Shown here one piece after another: positions 25,793 through 35,206 of a stretch of 64,000 nt of DNA; position 1 is the first letter of the stretch, and the number at the start of each line of letters is the position of its first letter. The DNA is taken from contig JACCES010000002.1 of assembly GCA_013416455.1 (NCBI GenBank), positions 186,001 to 250,000 on the forward strand, given 5' to 3'. A program made the position numbers and the translations under genes. The notes below the pieces were generated by a model that saw nothing but the letters and a program-made list of their open reading frames with translations, did not search any database and was not told where the DNA came from. This stretch comes from Alcaligenaceae bacterium. Its GTDB lineage: Bacteria > Pseudomonadota > Gammaproteobacteria > Burkholderiales > Burkholderiaceae_B.

Positions 25793-26254
25793 ATGTTCAA
25801 GAAGATCCTCATTCCCACCGATGGTTCACCGTTGTCTGCCCAGGCCGCCAACAAAGGCGTGTGTTTCGCGCGCGAAATCGGCGCTGAAGTCGTCGCACTG
25901 TACGTCACCCAGCCCTTTGCCGCCACGGTAGGGTTCGATGGCATGGCCGCGGCCTATGCCATCACCGACGAAGACTACGAAAAAACCGCGAACGAGCAGG
26001 CACAGAAATACATCAAGCAGGTGCTCGACCGCGCCGATACGGCGGGCGTCAAGGCCTCCGGTAAGGTGGTGTCCAACTTCAACGTGGCCGATGGCATCGT
26101 GCAGGCGGCGGAAGAAGGCGGCTGCGATCTCATCTTCATCGGCAGCCACGGGCGCAGCGGCCTGTCGCGCCTGTTGCTGGGCAGCGTCACGGTCAAGGTG
26201 CTTGGCCTGGCCAAGACGGCCACCCTGGTCTACCGCGTCAAGGAAAGCGGCTGA
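25793..26254 (+). CDS. Universal stress protein (UspA family)
   Basis: A 153-residue UspA-fold protein with ILIPTDGSPLSAQAANKG at the start and the ATP-binding signature G-x2-G-x9-G-S near the end (GSHGRSGLSRLLLGSVTVKVL). Single-domain Usp proteins bind ATP and support survival in stress. Monocistronic by spacing. Confidence 0.93.
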   Translation: MFKKILIPTDGSPLSAQAANKGVCFAREIGAEVVALYVTQPFAATVGFDGMAAAYAITDEDYEKTANEQAQKYIKQVLDRADTAGVKASGKVVSNFNVADGIVQAAEEGGCDLIFIGSHGRSGLSRLLLGSVTVKVLGLAKTATLVYRVKESG

Positions 26255-26424
26255 CCCTCCTTATCTGATGGGCCGGCGGGGCGCGCATCCAGCGGCCCCC
26301 GCCATCTCTCCGGTCCCGCGGCGGCGTCGCCTCGTTCGACCTTCCTTTTCGCATCCTTCATCCCCCGGCGGCCTTTGGCCGTATCATTAGTGTTTTCCGA
26401 CGTTTTTCCACTAAAGGGGATCCC

Positions 26425-26928
26425 ATGTCCATCAAGATCGGCGAACGCATTTCCGACGGTACGCTGTACGAATATTATGATGAGCCCAGCGGCGCTTGCG
26501 CCGTGGGGCCCAATGCCTTCCAGGTGTCCGAAATGGCCAAGGGCAAGACCATTGCGCTGTTCGCCGTGCCCGGCGCCTTCACTCCGACATGCTCGGAAAA
26601 GCACTTGCCCGGCTTCATCGAGCATGGCGAAGCACTGCGCGGCAAGGGGGTGGACGAAATCTGGTGCATATCGGTGAACGACGCCTTCGTCATGGGAGCC
26701 TGGGGCCGCGACCTGAACGTTGACGGCCGCGTGCGCATGCTTGCCGACGGCAGCGGCGAATGGGTCCGCAAGCTGGGGCTGGAAATGGACCTCACCCCGC
26801 GCGGCATGGGTGTCCGTTCGCAGCGTTTTTCGGCGCTGCTGCGCGATGGCGTGGTCGAGCAGCTCAACGTCGAGCAGCCGGGCAAGTTCGAAGTATCGGA
26901 TGCACGCAGCTTGCTGGGTCAGCTGTAG
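26425..26928 (+). CDS. Peroxiredoxin (Prx5/glutaredoxin-dependent type)
   Basis: A 167-residue Prx5-class peroxiredoxin with the peroxidatic site PGAFTPTCSEKH (C56), the conserved arginine region RFSALLRDG and the VNDAFVMGAWG loop. It reduces hydrogen peroxide and alkyl peroxides. RBS AAGGGGA sits before the ATG. It lies between the Usp and MFS genes with no sign of an operon. Confidence 0.93.
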   Translation: MSIKIGERISDGTLYEYYDEPSGACAVGPNAFQVSEMAKGKTIALFAVPGAFTPTCSEKHLPGFIEHGEALRGKGVDEIWCISVNDAFVMGAWGRDLNVDGRVRMLADGSGEWVRKLGLEMDLTPRGMGVRSQRFSALLRDGVVEQLNVEQPGKFEVSDARSLLGQL

Positions 26929-26997
26929 ACGGGCGCAAGCCCCTTATCCAGGCGCGTCGCCGGACGCGCCGCTCGTTTTTCCTGGGTCCGGTTTGTC

Positions 26998-28548
26998 ATG
27001 GTGAATGCGATTGGGGCGTTTTCCTCCCTGTTCCTGGCCACACTGCTGCTGCTGGTCGGGTCGGGGCTCTTCAACACCTATCTGGGCCTGCGCCTCACCG
27101 CCGCCTCCGTTTCTGAAGTCTGGGTGGGGGGCGTCATCGCCGCGTACTACCTCGGCCTGGTGTTCGGCGCCCGGGTCGGGCACAAGCTGATCATCCGGGT
27201 CGGCCATATCCGGGCCTATGTCGCGATGGCCGCCGTCGTGACGGTCACGGTGCTGATACAGGCCCTGATCGATGTCTTGCCGCTGTGGCTGGCGCTGCGC
27301 TTCGTGGCGGGCATCGCCATGGTCACTCAGTTCATCGTGCTGGAAAGCTGGCTGAACGAGCAGACGGAAAATCATCTGCGCGGCCGCGTCTTCGCGTTCT
27401 ACATGGTGTTTTCCAGCCTTGGAACCGTGCTGGGCCAGCTCTCCGTGGGCATGTTTCCCAGGCTCGATGCCGAGCCGCTGATATTCGTTGCCCTGTGTTC
27501 GGCGGCCTGCCTGATCCCGGTCGCCGTGACCCGGCGCGTGCACCCGGCGATACAGGTTCCGGTCCCCATCCACTACCGCTACTATGCCTTGCGGGTGCCC
27601 TTGTCCATGACAGTGCTGTTCATGGCGGGAATGATGTCCGGCGCTTTCTACGGGCTGGCGCCCGTCTACGGGGTGGCCCAGGGCATGGACACGGGCCAGG
27701 TGGCGGTGTTCATGGCGGCCGCCGTCGCCAGTGGCCTGGTCTTCCAGTGGCCGGTGGGCTGGCTCGCCGACCGCATGAGCCGGGTGGGGCTGATCCGCTT
27801 CAATTCGCTGATGCTGGCCTTGCTCACCCTGCCGCTGTGGGGCTGGTGGCCCCTGCCGTACTGGATGCTGGTGGCGTTTTCCTGTCTGTTCGGCATCATC
27901 CTGTTCACGCTTTATCCCGTTGCGGCGGCCTTTGCCAATGACAACGTCGACCCTGACCGGCGCGTCGGCCTGAGCGCCATTCTGTACATGGTGTACGGCC
28001 TGGGCGCCTGCGTGGGGCCGCTATTGGTCGGCTTTCTGATGCGCGAACTGCAGGCCGGCGTATTTTTCGTGTTCGCCTCGGCCTGCGCGGTTTTCCTGGT
28101 CGTCGTCGTCCGGCCGCAGCGGGTCAGCGGGGCTTATCTCAGCCAGGATGCCCCCACCGAATTCGTGCCCATGCCCGATTCGGTGCAGAACCAGAATGTG
28201 GTGCCCGCGCTCGATCCGCGTGTCGATCTCGATACCGACGTATCCTTTGCGCCGCCCTCCGAAGCGGATCTGGACCCGGACGCCGCATCCGGCGCCGGCG
28301 CGGCGCCGGCGGATGCCGGGGATGGTGCGCAGCCGCCGCCTGACGTGCCGGCGTCCGGCATCCCGCCCGGGCATGACGAAGCGGCGGGCGCGGCTCCCCG
28401 GGAAACCGGGGCGGGCCCGGCTGTTGTCGCCGAAAGCGCAAGAGACGCGGCGGATGACGCCGTGGCCGGCGAAGAAGCGGTGGCCAGCGGGGTCGGGCCG
28501 AGCGCCTTGCGGGTCATGGCCGAGGATCCGTCCGGCCCAGGGCGTTGA
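26998..28548 (+). CDS. MFS transporter (YcaD-like) with long acidic C-terminal tail
   Basis: Residues 1-380 form twelve hydrophobic segments of a major facilitator, with the GARVGHKLIIRVGHIR loop 2-3 motif, ESWLNEQTENHLRGRVFAFYMV and VGWLADRMSRVGLIRF, as in the YcaD group. The next 135 residues are low-complexity Ala/Pro/Asp/Glu sequence absent from typical members (about 380-400 residues); they are predicted to be cytoplasmic and disordered. The gene converges on the EamA gene with three bases between stops. Substrate unknown. Confidence 0.85.
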   Translation: MVNAIGAFSSLFLATLLLLVGSGLFNTYLGLRLTAASVSEVWVGGVIAAYYLGLVFGARVGHKLIIRVGHIRAYVAMAAVVTVTVLIQALIDVLPLWLALRFVAGIAMVTQFIVLESWLNEQTENHLRGRVFAFYMVFSSLGTVLGQLSVGMFPRLDAEPLIFVALCSAACLIPVAVTRRVHPAIQVPVPIHYRYYALRVPLSMTVLFMAGMMSGAFYGLAPVYGVAQGMDTGQVAVFMAAAVASGLVFQWPVGWLADRMSRVGLIRFNSLMLALLTLPLWGWWPLPYWMLVAFSCLFGIILFTLYPVAAAFANDNVDPDRRVGLSAILYMVYGLGACVGPLLVGFLMRELQAGVFFVFASACAVFLVVVVRPQRVSGAYLSQDAPTEFVPMPDSVQNQNVVPALDPRVDLDTDVSFAPPSEADLDPDAASGAGAAPADAGDGAQPPPDVPASGIPPGHDEAAGAAPRETGAGPAVVAESARDAADDAVAGEEAVASGVGPSALRVMAEDPSGPGR

Positions 28549-28551
28549 GCC

Positions 28552-29409
28552 TCAGCGCGGGAAGAGTATGAAGATGGCGATGATGGCCAGGCCGATGCCC
28601 ACGCCATTGACCCAATGGATGCGTTCACGGAACACGCCCGCGCCAACCAGTGTGCCCAGCGATATGACGCCGATATTCATGGCTGAAAACACCAGAGTGG
28701 GGTTTTCGGAATACACCTGGTGGGCGCGCACGTAGAAATAGATATTGCCGAAGTTCAGCAGGCCGAGCAGCAGCCCGGCAAGGACACTGCGGGCGCTCCA
28801 TGCCGTGCGGCGTGCGATCAGGTAGGCGAAGCTGACGATGCCGGCCAGGATGAACGCGCCCAGCAGGGTGGTGGGGAAGGCGGAACCGGCCTTGGCCATC
28901 TGTTTGAAAAGGATGTCGATGGTCCCATAGCCGACCCAGACGCCCAGCAGCAGGGCGATGGTTATCCGGCCCTGGGTGGACGGGCCCTTGCCGGCGCCGT
29001 TCGCCGGACGCCAGAGCAGGGCGCCCAGGGCGCACAATGCCACGGTGATCCCAAGCAGCTTGCCTGGGCTGGCGGCCTCGCCGAACAGCGTGAACGCGGC
29101 AATCAATGGCAGCAGCAGCGACAGGCGTTGCGCCACATCGCTCAGGACGATGCCCGCCTGCTGGACCGCCTTCGCCATGATGAGAAAGACGCTGGGCAGC
29201 AATACGCCGAGCGCCAGCAGCAGAGGCCAGGGTGAACTGTTTTCCAGCAAGGCGGCGGGGCGCGGCCCCAGCAGCAGCCAGCACAGGCTGCCGGCGGCAA
29301 CGTAGTTGAAGGCGATTGCCTGATCCACCTGTATGTTGCGGCTGCGCGCCATTTTCAATAGCACCGACACCGCCACACTGCAGGAAATACTGAATATCAG
29401 CGTCTCCAT
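28552..29409 (-). CDS. EamA/DMT-family transporter
   Basis: A 285-residue protein with ten hydrophobic segments in two EamA-like halves (PSVFLIMAKAVQQAGIVLSDVAQRLSLLLPL; YFYVRAHQVYSENPTLVFSAMNIGVISLGTLVGAGVFRERI). It probably exports a small metabolite. The ATG at 29409 is chosen so that the first membrane helix (LIFSISCSVAVSVLLKMA) starts near the N-terminus; the longer frame would add 21 polar residues with no better start site. Confidence 0.82.
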   Translation of the reverse strand: METLIFSISCSVAVSVLLKMARSRNIQVDQAIAFNYVAAGSLCWLLLGPRPAALLENSSPWPLLLALGVLLPSVFLIMAKAVQQAGIVLSDVAQRLSLLLPLIAAFTLFGEAASPGKLLGITVALCALGALLWRPANGAGKGPSTQGRITIALLLGVWVGYGTIDILFKQMAKAGSAFPTTLLGAFILAGIVSFAYLIARRTAWSARSVLAGLLLGLLNFGNIYFYVRAHQVYSENPTLVFSAMNIGVISLGTLVGAGVFRERIHWVNGVGIGLAIIAIFILFPR

Positions 29410-29720
29410 CTCGAATCCCGATGAGAAAAGTGCCCAATCGTATGAGAATGACTGGCGGACAGGCAACGGCAAGCAGGATGCGGTTTACCGGTATTTTTCC
29501 TATCTTCATCTAAATATTGATCAAAAACTCCCAAAATCTCTTATTTTTCTTTCCTGTGGCGGGGTTCACAGTCCCCTTATGTTTGTTTCTATTTGTTTCT
29601 TGGGGGTGGTCTGTACGTAGAAATACGGCTTGACCGTTTCACCGCTCACCATGTACGCTTGTTCGAACAAGTAACGAGGTGCGGGGGCGCTTCGAACTCA
29701 CTCCAGGAGACCTGCCTCTC

Positions 29721-30473
29721 ATGTCCGAGGCGCTGTTGATCGCGGGAACGGCAAAACACGCGCAAGTTGCGCGCGCGCTGCTGCATGACATCCGTAGCGG
29801 CAAATACCCCGTGGGCAGCCAGCTTCCTTCCGAGCCCGAACTCACGTTGGCTCTGGGGGTCAGCCGCCAGACCATCCGGGCCGCCTTGCGCCATTTGCGC
29901 GAACTCGGCCTGGTGCAGGGCGAGCAGGGCGTCGGAAGTTTCGTCCTGTCCACCCGGCCCGTCCCCCGCCATGGGCATTCGTTCGACTCCATGGACGATC
30001 TCCTGCAGTATGCGGCCCATACTTCCTTGAAGTTGCTGTCGCGCGACGAACAGGTTCTGGATGCGGAGCAGGCCAAATGGCTGGGCCGCAAGGAAGGCGA
30101 AAGCTGGTGGCGGGTGCATACGCTGCGCATGGCGTCGGAAGACGGGCCGCCGCTGGCCAGTTCGGTCATCATGCTGCCGTATGTCTACGGCCCGGCCGTG
30201 GACGAACTGGAAGAATCCCGCTCGCCGCTGTTCATGCTGATAGAGCGCGGCATGGGCGAAACCATCACTGAAATCCGGCAGGAAATCTTCGCCACCCTGC
30301 TGGATGAGACCCATGCGCGGGCGCTGGCGCTTTCCGTCGGCGATGCCGCCCTTTGCATCGAGCGCCGCTATTTCGGGCGCACGGGAAATCTTTTCGAGCT
30401 TTCCAGAACCCTTCATCCGGCCGACGCGTTTCGCTATACCATGCGGCTCCGGACCAACCTCTCACGACCATAA
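29721..30473 (+). CDS. GntR-family regulator (HutC/UTRA type)
   Basis: A 250-residue regulator: N-terminal winged helix (VARALLHDIRSGKYPVGSQL, then LALGVSRQTIRAALRHLREL) and a C-terminal UTRA ligand domain (SSVIMLPYVYGPAVDELE, ERRYFGRTGNLFELSRTLHP). The ATG at 29721 follows AGGAGA by 10 bases. It precedes two CoA-transferase genes by 14 bases, so it probably controls them in response to an acid or acyl-CoA ligand. The 29473-29720 gap upstream is strikingly AT-rich and contains no recognisable gene. Confidence 0.88.
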   Translation: MSEALLIAGTAKHAQVARALLHDIRSGKYPVGSQLPSEPELTLALGVSRQTIRAALRHLRELGLVQGEQGVGSFVLSTRPVPRHGHSFDSMDDLLQYAAHTSLKLLSRDEQVLDAEQAKWLGRKEGESWWRVHTLRMASEDGPPLASSVIMLPYVYGPAVDELEESRSPLFMLIERGMGETITEIRQEIFATLLDETHARALALSVGDAALCIERRYFGRTGNLFELSRTLHPADAFRYTMRLRTNLSRP

Positions 30474-30487
30474 TCCTTATACATACC

Positions 30488-31681
30488 ATGCTAGAAAATC
30501 TGCTCGAAGGAGTGCGGGTCATCGACCTGACTCAAAATGTAGCCGGCCCGTTCTGCACGCAGATCCTCGGGGATTTCGGAGCCGAAGTCATCAAGGTCGA
30601 ACGGCCCGGCGTGGGCGACGACACCCGCAGCTGGCTGCCCCCGGAAATCGGCGGGCAGTCTTCCACCTATCTTTCGCTGAACCGGAACAAGCGCAGCATC
30701 TGCCTGGACCTGAACCAGCCTGAATCCACCGCCATCCTCCGCGAACTGGCAAAGAGCGCCGACGTGATCATTCATTCCATGAAACCGGGCAGCGCGGAAG
30801 CGCGCGGCCTGGGGGCGGATGAACTGATGACGCTGAATCCGCGGCTGGTCTACTGCGCCATCAGCGCCTTCGGCGAGGTCGGCAAGATGGCCAAGCTGCC
30901 GGGCTATGATCCGCTCGTGCAAGCGTTCTCGGGCGTCATGAGCGTGACGGGAAACCAGAACGACGATCCCGTCCGGGTCAGTGTGTCCCTCATCGATATG
31001 GGAACGGGCATGTGGTCGGCAATGGGCATCTTCGCCGCCCTCATGTCCCGCGACCGTACGGGCAAGGGCACCCAGGTCAACACCAGCCTGCTCGAAACGG
31101 GTATCTCATGGATGACGGTGTTCGTTGCGGGATACCTGGCTTCAGGGCAGCTGCCGCGCAAGATGGGTTCGGCGATGGCCATGGCCGCGCCTTACGAACT
31201 GTTCCGTTCTTCCGATGGGCATGTCTTCATCGCCGCCGGCAACGACCGGCTGTTCGAAAAGGTCTGCGCCGCGCTGGGCTGCCCCGAGCTGGCGCGCGAC
31301 GAACGCTTCGTCACCAACACTGACCGTGTCAACAACCGCGACGCGTTGCGCGCAGCCATCGAAGAGGTGACCACCCGGCACACGGCGGCCGAACTGGTCG
31401 AGCGCCTGCGCGCGACGGGCGCCCCCTGCAGCGAACTCAACAATGTCGGGCAGGCCATCGAGCATGAACAGGTGCGCGCGCTGGACATGGTGCCGTCGCT
31501 GCCCGCGCCGGGCATTCCCCAGCTGCGCACCGTGGCCCTGCCGATCCGCGCCGGCGGAAAGCGGGTGGGGCGCAAGTCGCCGCCGCCGTCACTGGGCGCG
31601 GACACCAGCGAACTGCTGCAGGAGCTGGGATATGACGCGGCGGCCCAGGAACGGCTGCGGGCGCAGGGCGTCATCAACTGA
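30488..31681 (+). CDS. CaiB/BaiF class III CoA-transferase
   Basis: A 397-residue family III CoA-transferase that moves CoA between carboxylic acids. The N-terminal VIDLTQNVAGPFCTQILGDFGAEVIKVERPGVGDDTR, the NRNKRSICLDL loop and the catalytic aspartate D170 in SLIDMGTGMW are all present. No good ribosome-binding site precedes the ATG, so translation may depend on coupling to the GntR gene 14 bases upstream. The second CoA-transferase follows after 127 bases. Substrate unknown. Confidence 0.92.
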   Translation: MLENLLEGVRVIDLTQNVAGPFCTQILGDFGAEVIKVERPGVGDDTRSWLPPEIGGQSSTYLSLNRNKRSICLDLNQPESTAILRELAKSADVIIHSMKPGSAEARGLGADELMTLNPRLVYCAISAFGEVGKMAKLPGYDPLVQAFSGVMSVTGNQNDDPVRVSVSLIDMGTGMWSAMGIFAALMSRDRTGKGTQVNTSLLETGISWMTVFVAGYLASGQLPRKMGSAMAMAAPYELFRSSDGHVFIAAGNDRLFEKVCAALGCPELARDERFVTNTDRVNNRDALRAAIEEVTTRHTAAELVERLRATGAPCSELNNVGQAIEHEQVRALDMVPSLPAPGIPQLRTVALPIRAGGKRVGRKSPPPSLGADTSELLQELGYDAAAQERLRAQGVIN

Positions 31682-31808
31682 ACGGCAACGCCCCCATTTC
31701 GCGGAATCCATTGTCCGGAAACATGAAGGGATTATGCCGACAATATCGATTGTTCCGGCATGGGAAAGATGATGGAATGGGGCTGTCCGTCTTCACAGGG
31801 TCATGCTC

Positions 31809-32999
31809 ATGGATTCCGCTACTCCGATACACGCTTTGCAGGGTCTGAAGGTTCTCGAATTCTCCATGGGCGTGGCGGGGCCCCATGCCGCTTTTCTGTG
31901 CGCTCAGCATGGCGCCGACGTCGTGAAGGTCGAACCCCATCACGGCGACTGGTGCCGCACACTGGGCCAGCCTCGGGGCGATCTGAGCGCATTCTTCATC
32001 GCCTATAACCGGGGGAAGCGCTCGATCGCCATCGACATGAAGGACCCCGAGGCTCTGGAAGCCGTCAAGGCGATGGCCCGGCAGGCCGACATCATCATCG
32101 AAGCCTACCGTCCGGGCGTGATGGCCCGATTCGGTCTTGACTACGCCACGGTCTCGGCCGGCAACCCGGGCGTGATCTATCTGTCGGTCAATGGTTTCGG
32201 CAGCACGGGGCCCCTGGTCGATGCGCCCGCGACGGACACGGTTCTACAGGGCTTCGCGGGGATCATGTACAGCAACAGGGATGCGCAGGGCGAACCCCAG
32301 CGCATCGATCATGTCCTCATCGACGTCATCACCGGCCTTTATGGTTTCCAGACCCTCCTGACCGCGCTTCTGAATAAAAATCAGGCCGGCGGCGCCGGCC
32401 GCCATCTGGAATGCAGCCTGCTGAAGTCCGCCATGGCCTTCCAGGCCGGGAAGATTCTGGAAGACGTGCTGGAAGGCGGAACCCGGCCCGTTTATGTGCC
32501 CGTCGGCATTTTCGCCACCGAGGATGGCCGGGTGAGCATTTCGGTGCGCGGCGATGATCACTTCGCCGCATTGTGCCGTCTTCTCGGCCGCGCCGACCTC
32601 GTCGATGGCGGCGAATACGCCACGGCCGCCATGAGGGTGGAGCGCGCCGATGTCCTGTTGCCCCAGTTGCGCGCGGAATTCGCCAAGCACAGTACCCGCC
32701 GGCTTTGCGCCCTGCTTTCGGATGCCGGCATTTTGCATGCGCCGGTCAATAGCTATGCGGATCTGCTGGCTCACGAGCAGACGCAGGCGGTCGACGCGGT
32801 ACGCTGGCACCAGCATAATGGGGTCGGCGAAGTGCTGCCGCTGGCCGCCACGCCGGGCTCGCCGGGCGACTTGTTCCTATCCGATGCCCCCCATATCGGC
32901 GAGCATACGCGTGAAGCGATGATGGATTGGGGGGTGTCGGCCGCCAACGTCGATGTCTTGCTGGCTTCCGGCGCGATTCCTTCTTCCGCGAGCCATTGA
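31809..32999 (+). CDS. CaiB/BaiF class III CoA-transferase
   Basis: A 396-residue member of the same family but clearly diverged from the one upstream (LEFSMGVAGPHAAFLCAQHGADVVKVEPHHGDWCR; NRGKRSIAIDMK; catalytic D172 in HVLIDVITG). The ATG at 31809 is preferred over one six bases earlier because AGGG then lies at normal spacing. The two adjacent paralogues may handle different acids or form a pair. It converges with a Bug gene. Confidence 0.9.
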   Translation: MDSATPIHALQGLKVLEFSMGVAGPHAAFLCAQHGADVVKVEPHHGDWCRTLGQPRGDLSAFFIAYNRGKRSIAIDMKDPEALEAVKAMARQADIIIEAYRPGVMARFGLDYATVSAGNPGVIYLSVNGFGSTGPLVDAPATDTVLQGFAGIMYSNRDAQGEPQRIDHVLIDVITGLYGFQTLLTALLNKNQAGGAGRHLECSLLKSAMAFQAGKILEDVLEGGTRPVYVPVGIFATEDGRVSISVRGDDHFAALCRLLGRADLVDGGEYATAAMRVERADVLLPQLRAEFAKHSTRRLCALLSDAGILHAPVNSYADLLAHEQTQAVDAVRWHQHNGVGEVLPLAATPGSPGDLFLSDAPHIGEHTREAMMDWGVSAANVDVLLASGAIPSSASH

Positions 33000-33022
33000 C
33001 CACGCGCTTGCGGTGCTTCCCT

Positions 33023-33053
33023 ACGGTATCGCCGGGCGGACCTTCGATACCGT
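33023..33053. terminator. Hairpin between convergent CoA-transferase and Bug genes
   Basis: ACGGTATCG (33023-33031) pairs exactly with CGATACCGT (33045-33053), lying in the 68-base gap between two convergent stops. There is no long T-run, so its strength as a bidirectional terminator is uncertain. Confidence 0.5.
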
Positions 33054-33067
33054 GGCGCGGGTCGGTT

Positions 33068-34060
33068 TTACTCGCTTGGCTCGATTCCCGCCGCCGCTAT
33101 GGCTGAAAGCCATAGCGGCGTATCGTCGGCCACTACCTTGGCGAATGCTTGTCGCGACAAGATGGGCAGGTCGAATATGAAGGATTGGGCGTGCTTCTGG
33201 TATTCCGGCGATTGCATGGCGGCAATGATCATGTCGTGCAGCTTGTCGGCAATGGCGGGGTCCATGCCGGGAGGGCCGAACGTGCCGAACCAGGCACCCA
33301 GTACCAGGTCGGGGTAGCCGCTTTCCACCAGGGTAGGGACATCAGGGAACAGGGGGCTGCGTTCGGCGCTTGCAATGGCCAGGGGGCGCAGCAGCCCGCC
33401 ATCGAGCAGGGCCTTGGCGCTGGCCGGGGAAGAAACCGCGAGATTCGTCTCGCCCGCCACCATGCCCTGCAGGGCCGGCGCCGCCCCCTTGTAGGGTACA
33501 TGCAGCAATTGCGCCCCGGTGCTTTTCTTGAATAGTTCCACCCATAGATGAGTGGTCGTGCCATACCCATTCGAACTATAGGCCATCTGCTTGGTCTTCG
33601 AGGCCTCGACGAAATCTTTAATGTTCTTGTAGGGCGAGCTGGCGGCCACGGAGAACAGGATGTTGGTCCAGGCCACTTGCGCGAGCGGCGTCAGATCCTT
33701 GTTGGCGTTGTAGGGTGGAACCTTTTTCGTGAGCGGATAGATGGTGATTGCATCATTCACCGCGAGCATGAAAGTGTAGCCGTCCGGCGCCGAATTGATG
33801 GTGGCTTGCACGCCGATGGAGCCCGAAGCGCCGGCCCGGTTTTCCACGAAGACCGTTACCTTGTTCTGTTCCCCCATGACCTTGGCCAGCGTGCGGGCCA
33901 TGACATCGGTCGAGCCGCCGGGGGAGGCGGGCACGATGATCTTGATGGCGTGCGATGGGTATGCCTGGGCATGCGCCCCCAGGGGCAGGGCCAGGGCGCC
34001 GGTTGCCAGCGCCAGGCCGAGAGCGCGTCTGCGCAGCCTTTGAAACTTGAGTGCTTTCAT
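33068..34060 (-). CDS. Bug-family (TctC-type) periplasmic binding protein
   Basis: A 330-residue receptor with a signal peptide (RRRALGLALATGALALPLGAHAQA, cleavage after AHA/AQA near 30) and the Bug fold: IKIIVPASPGGSTDVMARTLA, VENRAGASGSIG, LLHVPYKGAAPALQGMVAGE, FPDVPTLVESGYPDL. Bug proteins deliver carboxylates to tripartite TctAB transporters, but no tctA or tctB is here, as is common in these bacteria. It is a tandem paralogue of the next gene. RBS AGGAGA precedes the ATG. Confidence 0.93.
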   Translation of the reverse strand: MKALKFQRLRRRALGLALATGALALPLGAHAQAYPSHAIKIIVPASPGGSTDVMARTLAKVMGEQNKVTVFVENRAGASGSIGVQATINSAPDGYTFMLAVNDAITIYPLTKKVPPYNANKDLTPLAQVAWTNILFSVAASSPYKNIKDFVEASKTKQMAYSSNGYGTTTHLWVELFKKSTGAQLLHVPYKGAAPALQGMVAGETNLAVSSPASAKALLDGGLLRPLAIASAERSPLFPDVPTLVESGYPDLVLGAWFGTFGPPGMDPAIADKLHDMIIAAMQSPEYQKHAQSFIFDLPILSRQAFAKVVADDTPLWLSAIAAAGIEPSE

Positions 34061-34174
34061 GTCGTTGTCTCCTGATTCGAAAGGCCCGGCGATGAGGGTT
34101 TTCAAGGCCGTGGCGCTTACCTCTTTTTTGCGCGAACCTTGCTGGTTCGTCGTTGGGTGCGTCGGCGATGTTCC

Positions 34175-34202
34175 GCCACGGCATGGTTACCGATGCCGTG
34201 GC
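34175..34202 (-). terminator. Hairpin downstream of the second tandem Bug gene
   Basis: GCCACGGCAT (34175-34184) pairs with ATGCCGTGGC (34193-34202), 11 bases past the stop of the upstream Bug gene in its direction of transcription. It lacks a T-run; it may terminate partly or protect the 3' end of the first transcript. Confidence 0.45.
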
Positions 34203-34213
34203 GCGGGCAGGCC

Positions 34214-35206
34214 TTATTCGCCCGGTTCTATCCCAGCGGCCTCCATGGCCTGCTTCCATAGCGGCGTGTCATCGGCCACCAGCTTGGTGAATTCCGCCCT
34301 TGAAGTGATGGGCAGGTCGAACATGAAGGATTGGGCGTGCTTCTGGTATTCCGGCGATTTGACGGCGGCAATGATCATCTCGTGCAGCTTGTCGGCAACG
34401 GCGGCATCCATGCCGGCGGGGCCGAACACGCCGAACCAGGCGCCGAGCACCAGATCGGGGTAGCCGCTTTCCACCAGGGTGGGGACGTCGGGGAATAGCG
34501 GGCTGCGTTCCGGGCTGGCGATCGCCAGCGGGCGAAGCAGCCCGCCGTCGAGCATGACCTTGGCGCTGGCCGGGGAGGAAATCGCGAGATTCGTTTCGCC
34601 CGCCACCATGCCCTGCAGGGCGGGCGCCGCGCCCTTGTAGGGTACGTGCAGCAGCTGGGCGCCGGTGCTTTTCTTGAACCGTTCCATCCACAGATGCGTG
34701 TTGGTCCCATGCCCGTTGGAGCTGTAGGCCATCTGTGAAGTCTTCGAGGCCTCGATGAGCTCGTTGATGGTCTTGTAGGGCGCACTGGCGGGCGTCGAAA
34801 ACAGGATGTTGGTCCAGGCCACCTGCGCGAGCGGCGTGAGGTCCTTGTCGGCGCTGTAGGGGGGTACCTTCTTCGTGAGCGGATAGATGGTGGTCGCATC
34901 GGCCAGGGTCAGCATGATGGTGTAGCCGTCCGGCGCCGAATTGATGGTGGCCTGGACACCGATGGAGCCCGATGCGCCCGCCCGGTTTTCCACGACGACC
35001 GGTACGTTGTTCTGTTCCCCCATGACTTTGGCGAGGGTGCGGGCGATGACATCCGTGCCGCCTCCCGGAGAGGCGGGAACGATCATCTTGATGGGGCGTG
35101 AAGGGAATGCCTGGGCATATGCGCCCAAGGGCAGGGCCAGAGCACCGGCCGCGAGCATCAGGCCCAGGGTGCGTCTGCGCAGCATTTGAAACTTGGATTC
35201 ATTCAT
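34214..35206 (-). CDS. Bug-family (TctC-type) periplasmic binding protein, tandem copy
   Basis: A 330-residue receptor with signal peptide (RRRTLGLMLAAGALALPLGAYAQA) and nearly the same sequence as the gene that follows it (shared ITIYPLTKKVPPY-like, HLW-E-FKKSTGAQLLHVPYKG and FPDVPTLVESGYPDLVLGAWFG blocks). The pair is a recent tandem duplication. It ends the run that begins with the DUF35 gene at 39847, linking uptake of a carboxylate with its CoA-dependent breakdown. Confidence 0.93.
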   Translation of the reverse strand: MNESKFQMLRRRTLGLMLAAGALALPLGAYAQAFPSRPIKMIVPASPGGGTDVIARTLAKVMGEQNNVPVVVENRAGASGSIGVQATINSAPDGYTIMLTLADATTIYPLTKKVPPYSADKDLTPLAQVAWTNILFSTPASAPYKTINELIEASKTSQMAYSSNGHGTNTHLWMERFKKSTGAQLLHVPYKGAAPALQGMVAGETNLAISSPASAKVMLDGGLLRPLAIASPERSPLFPDVPTLVESGYPDLVLGAWFGVFGPAGMDAAVADKLHEMIIAAVKSPEYQKHAQSFMFDLPITSRAEFTKLVADDTPLWKQAMEAAGIEPGE

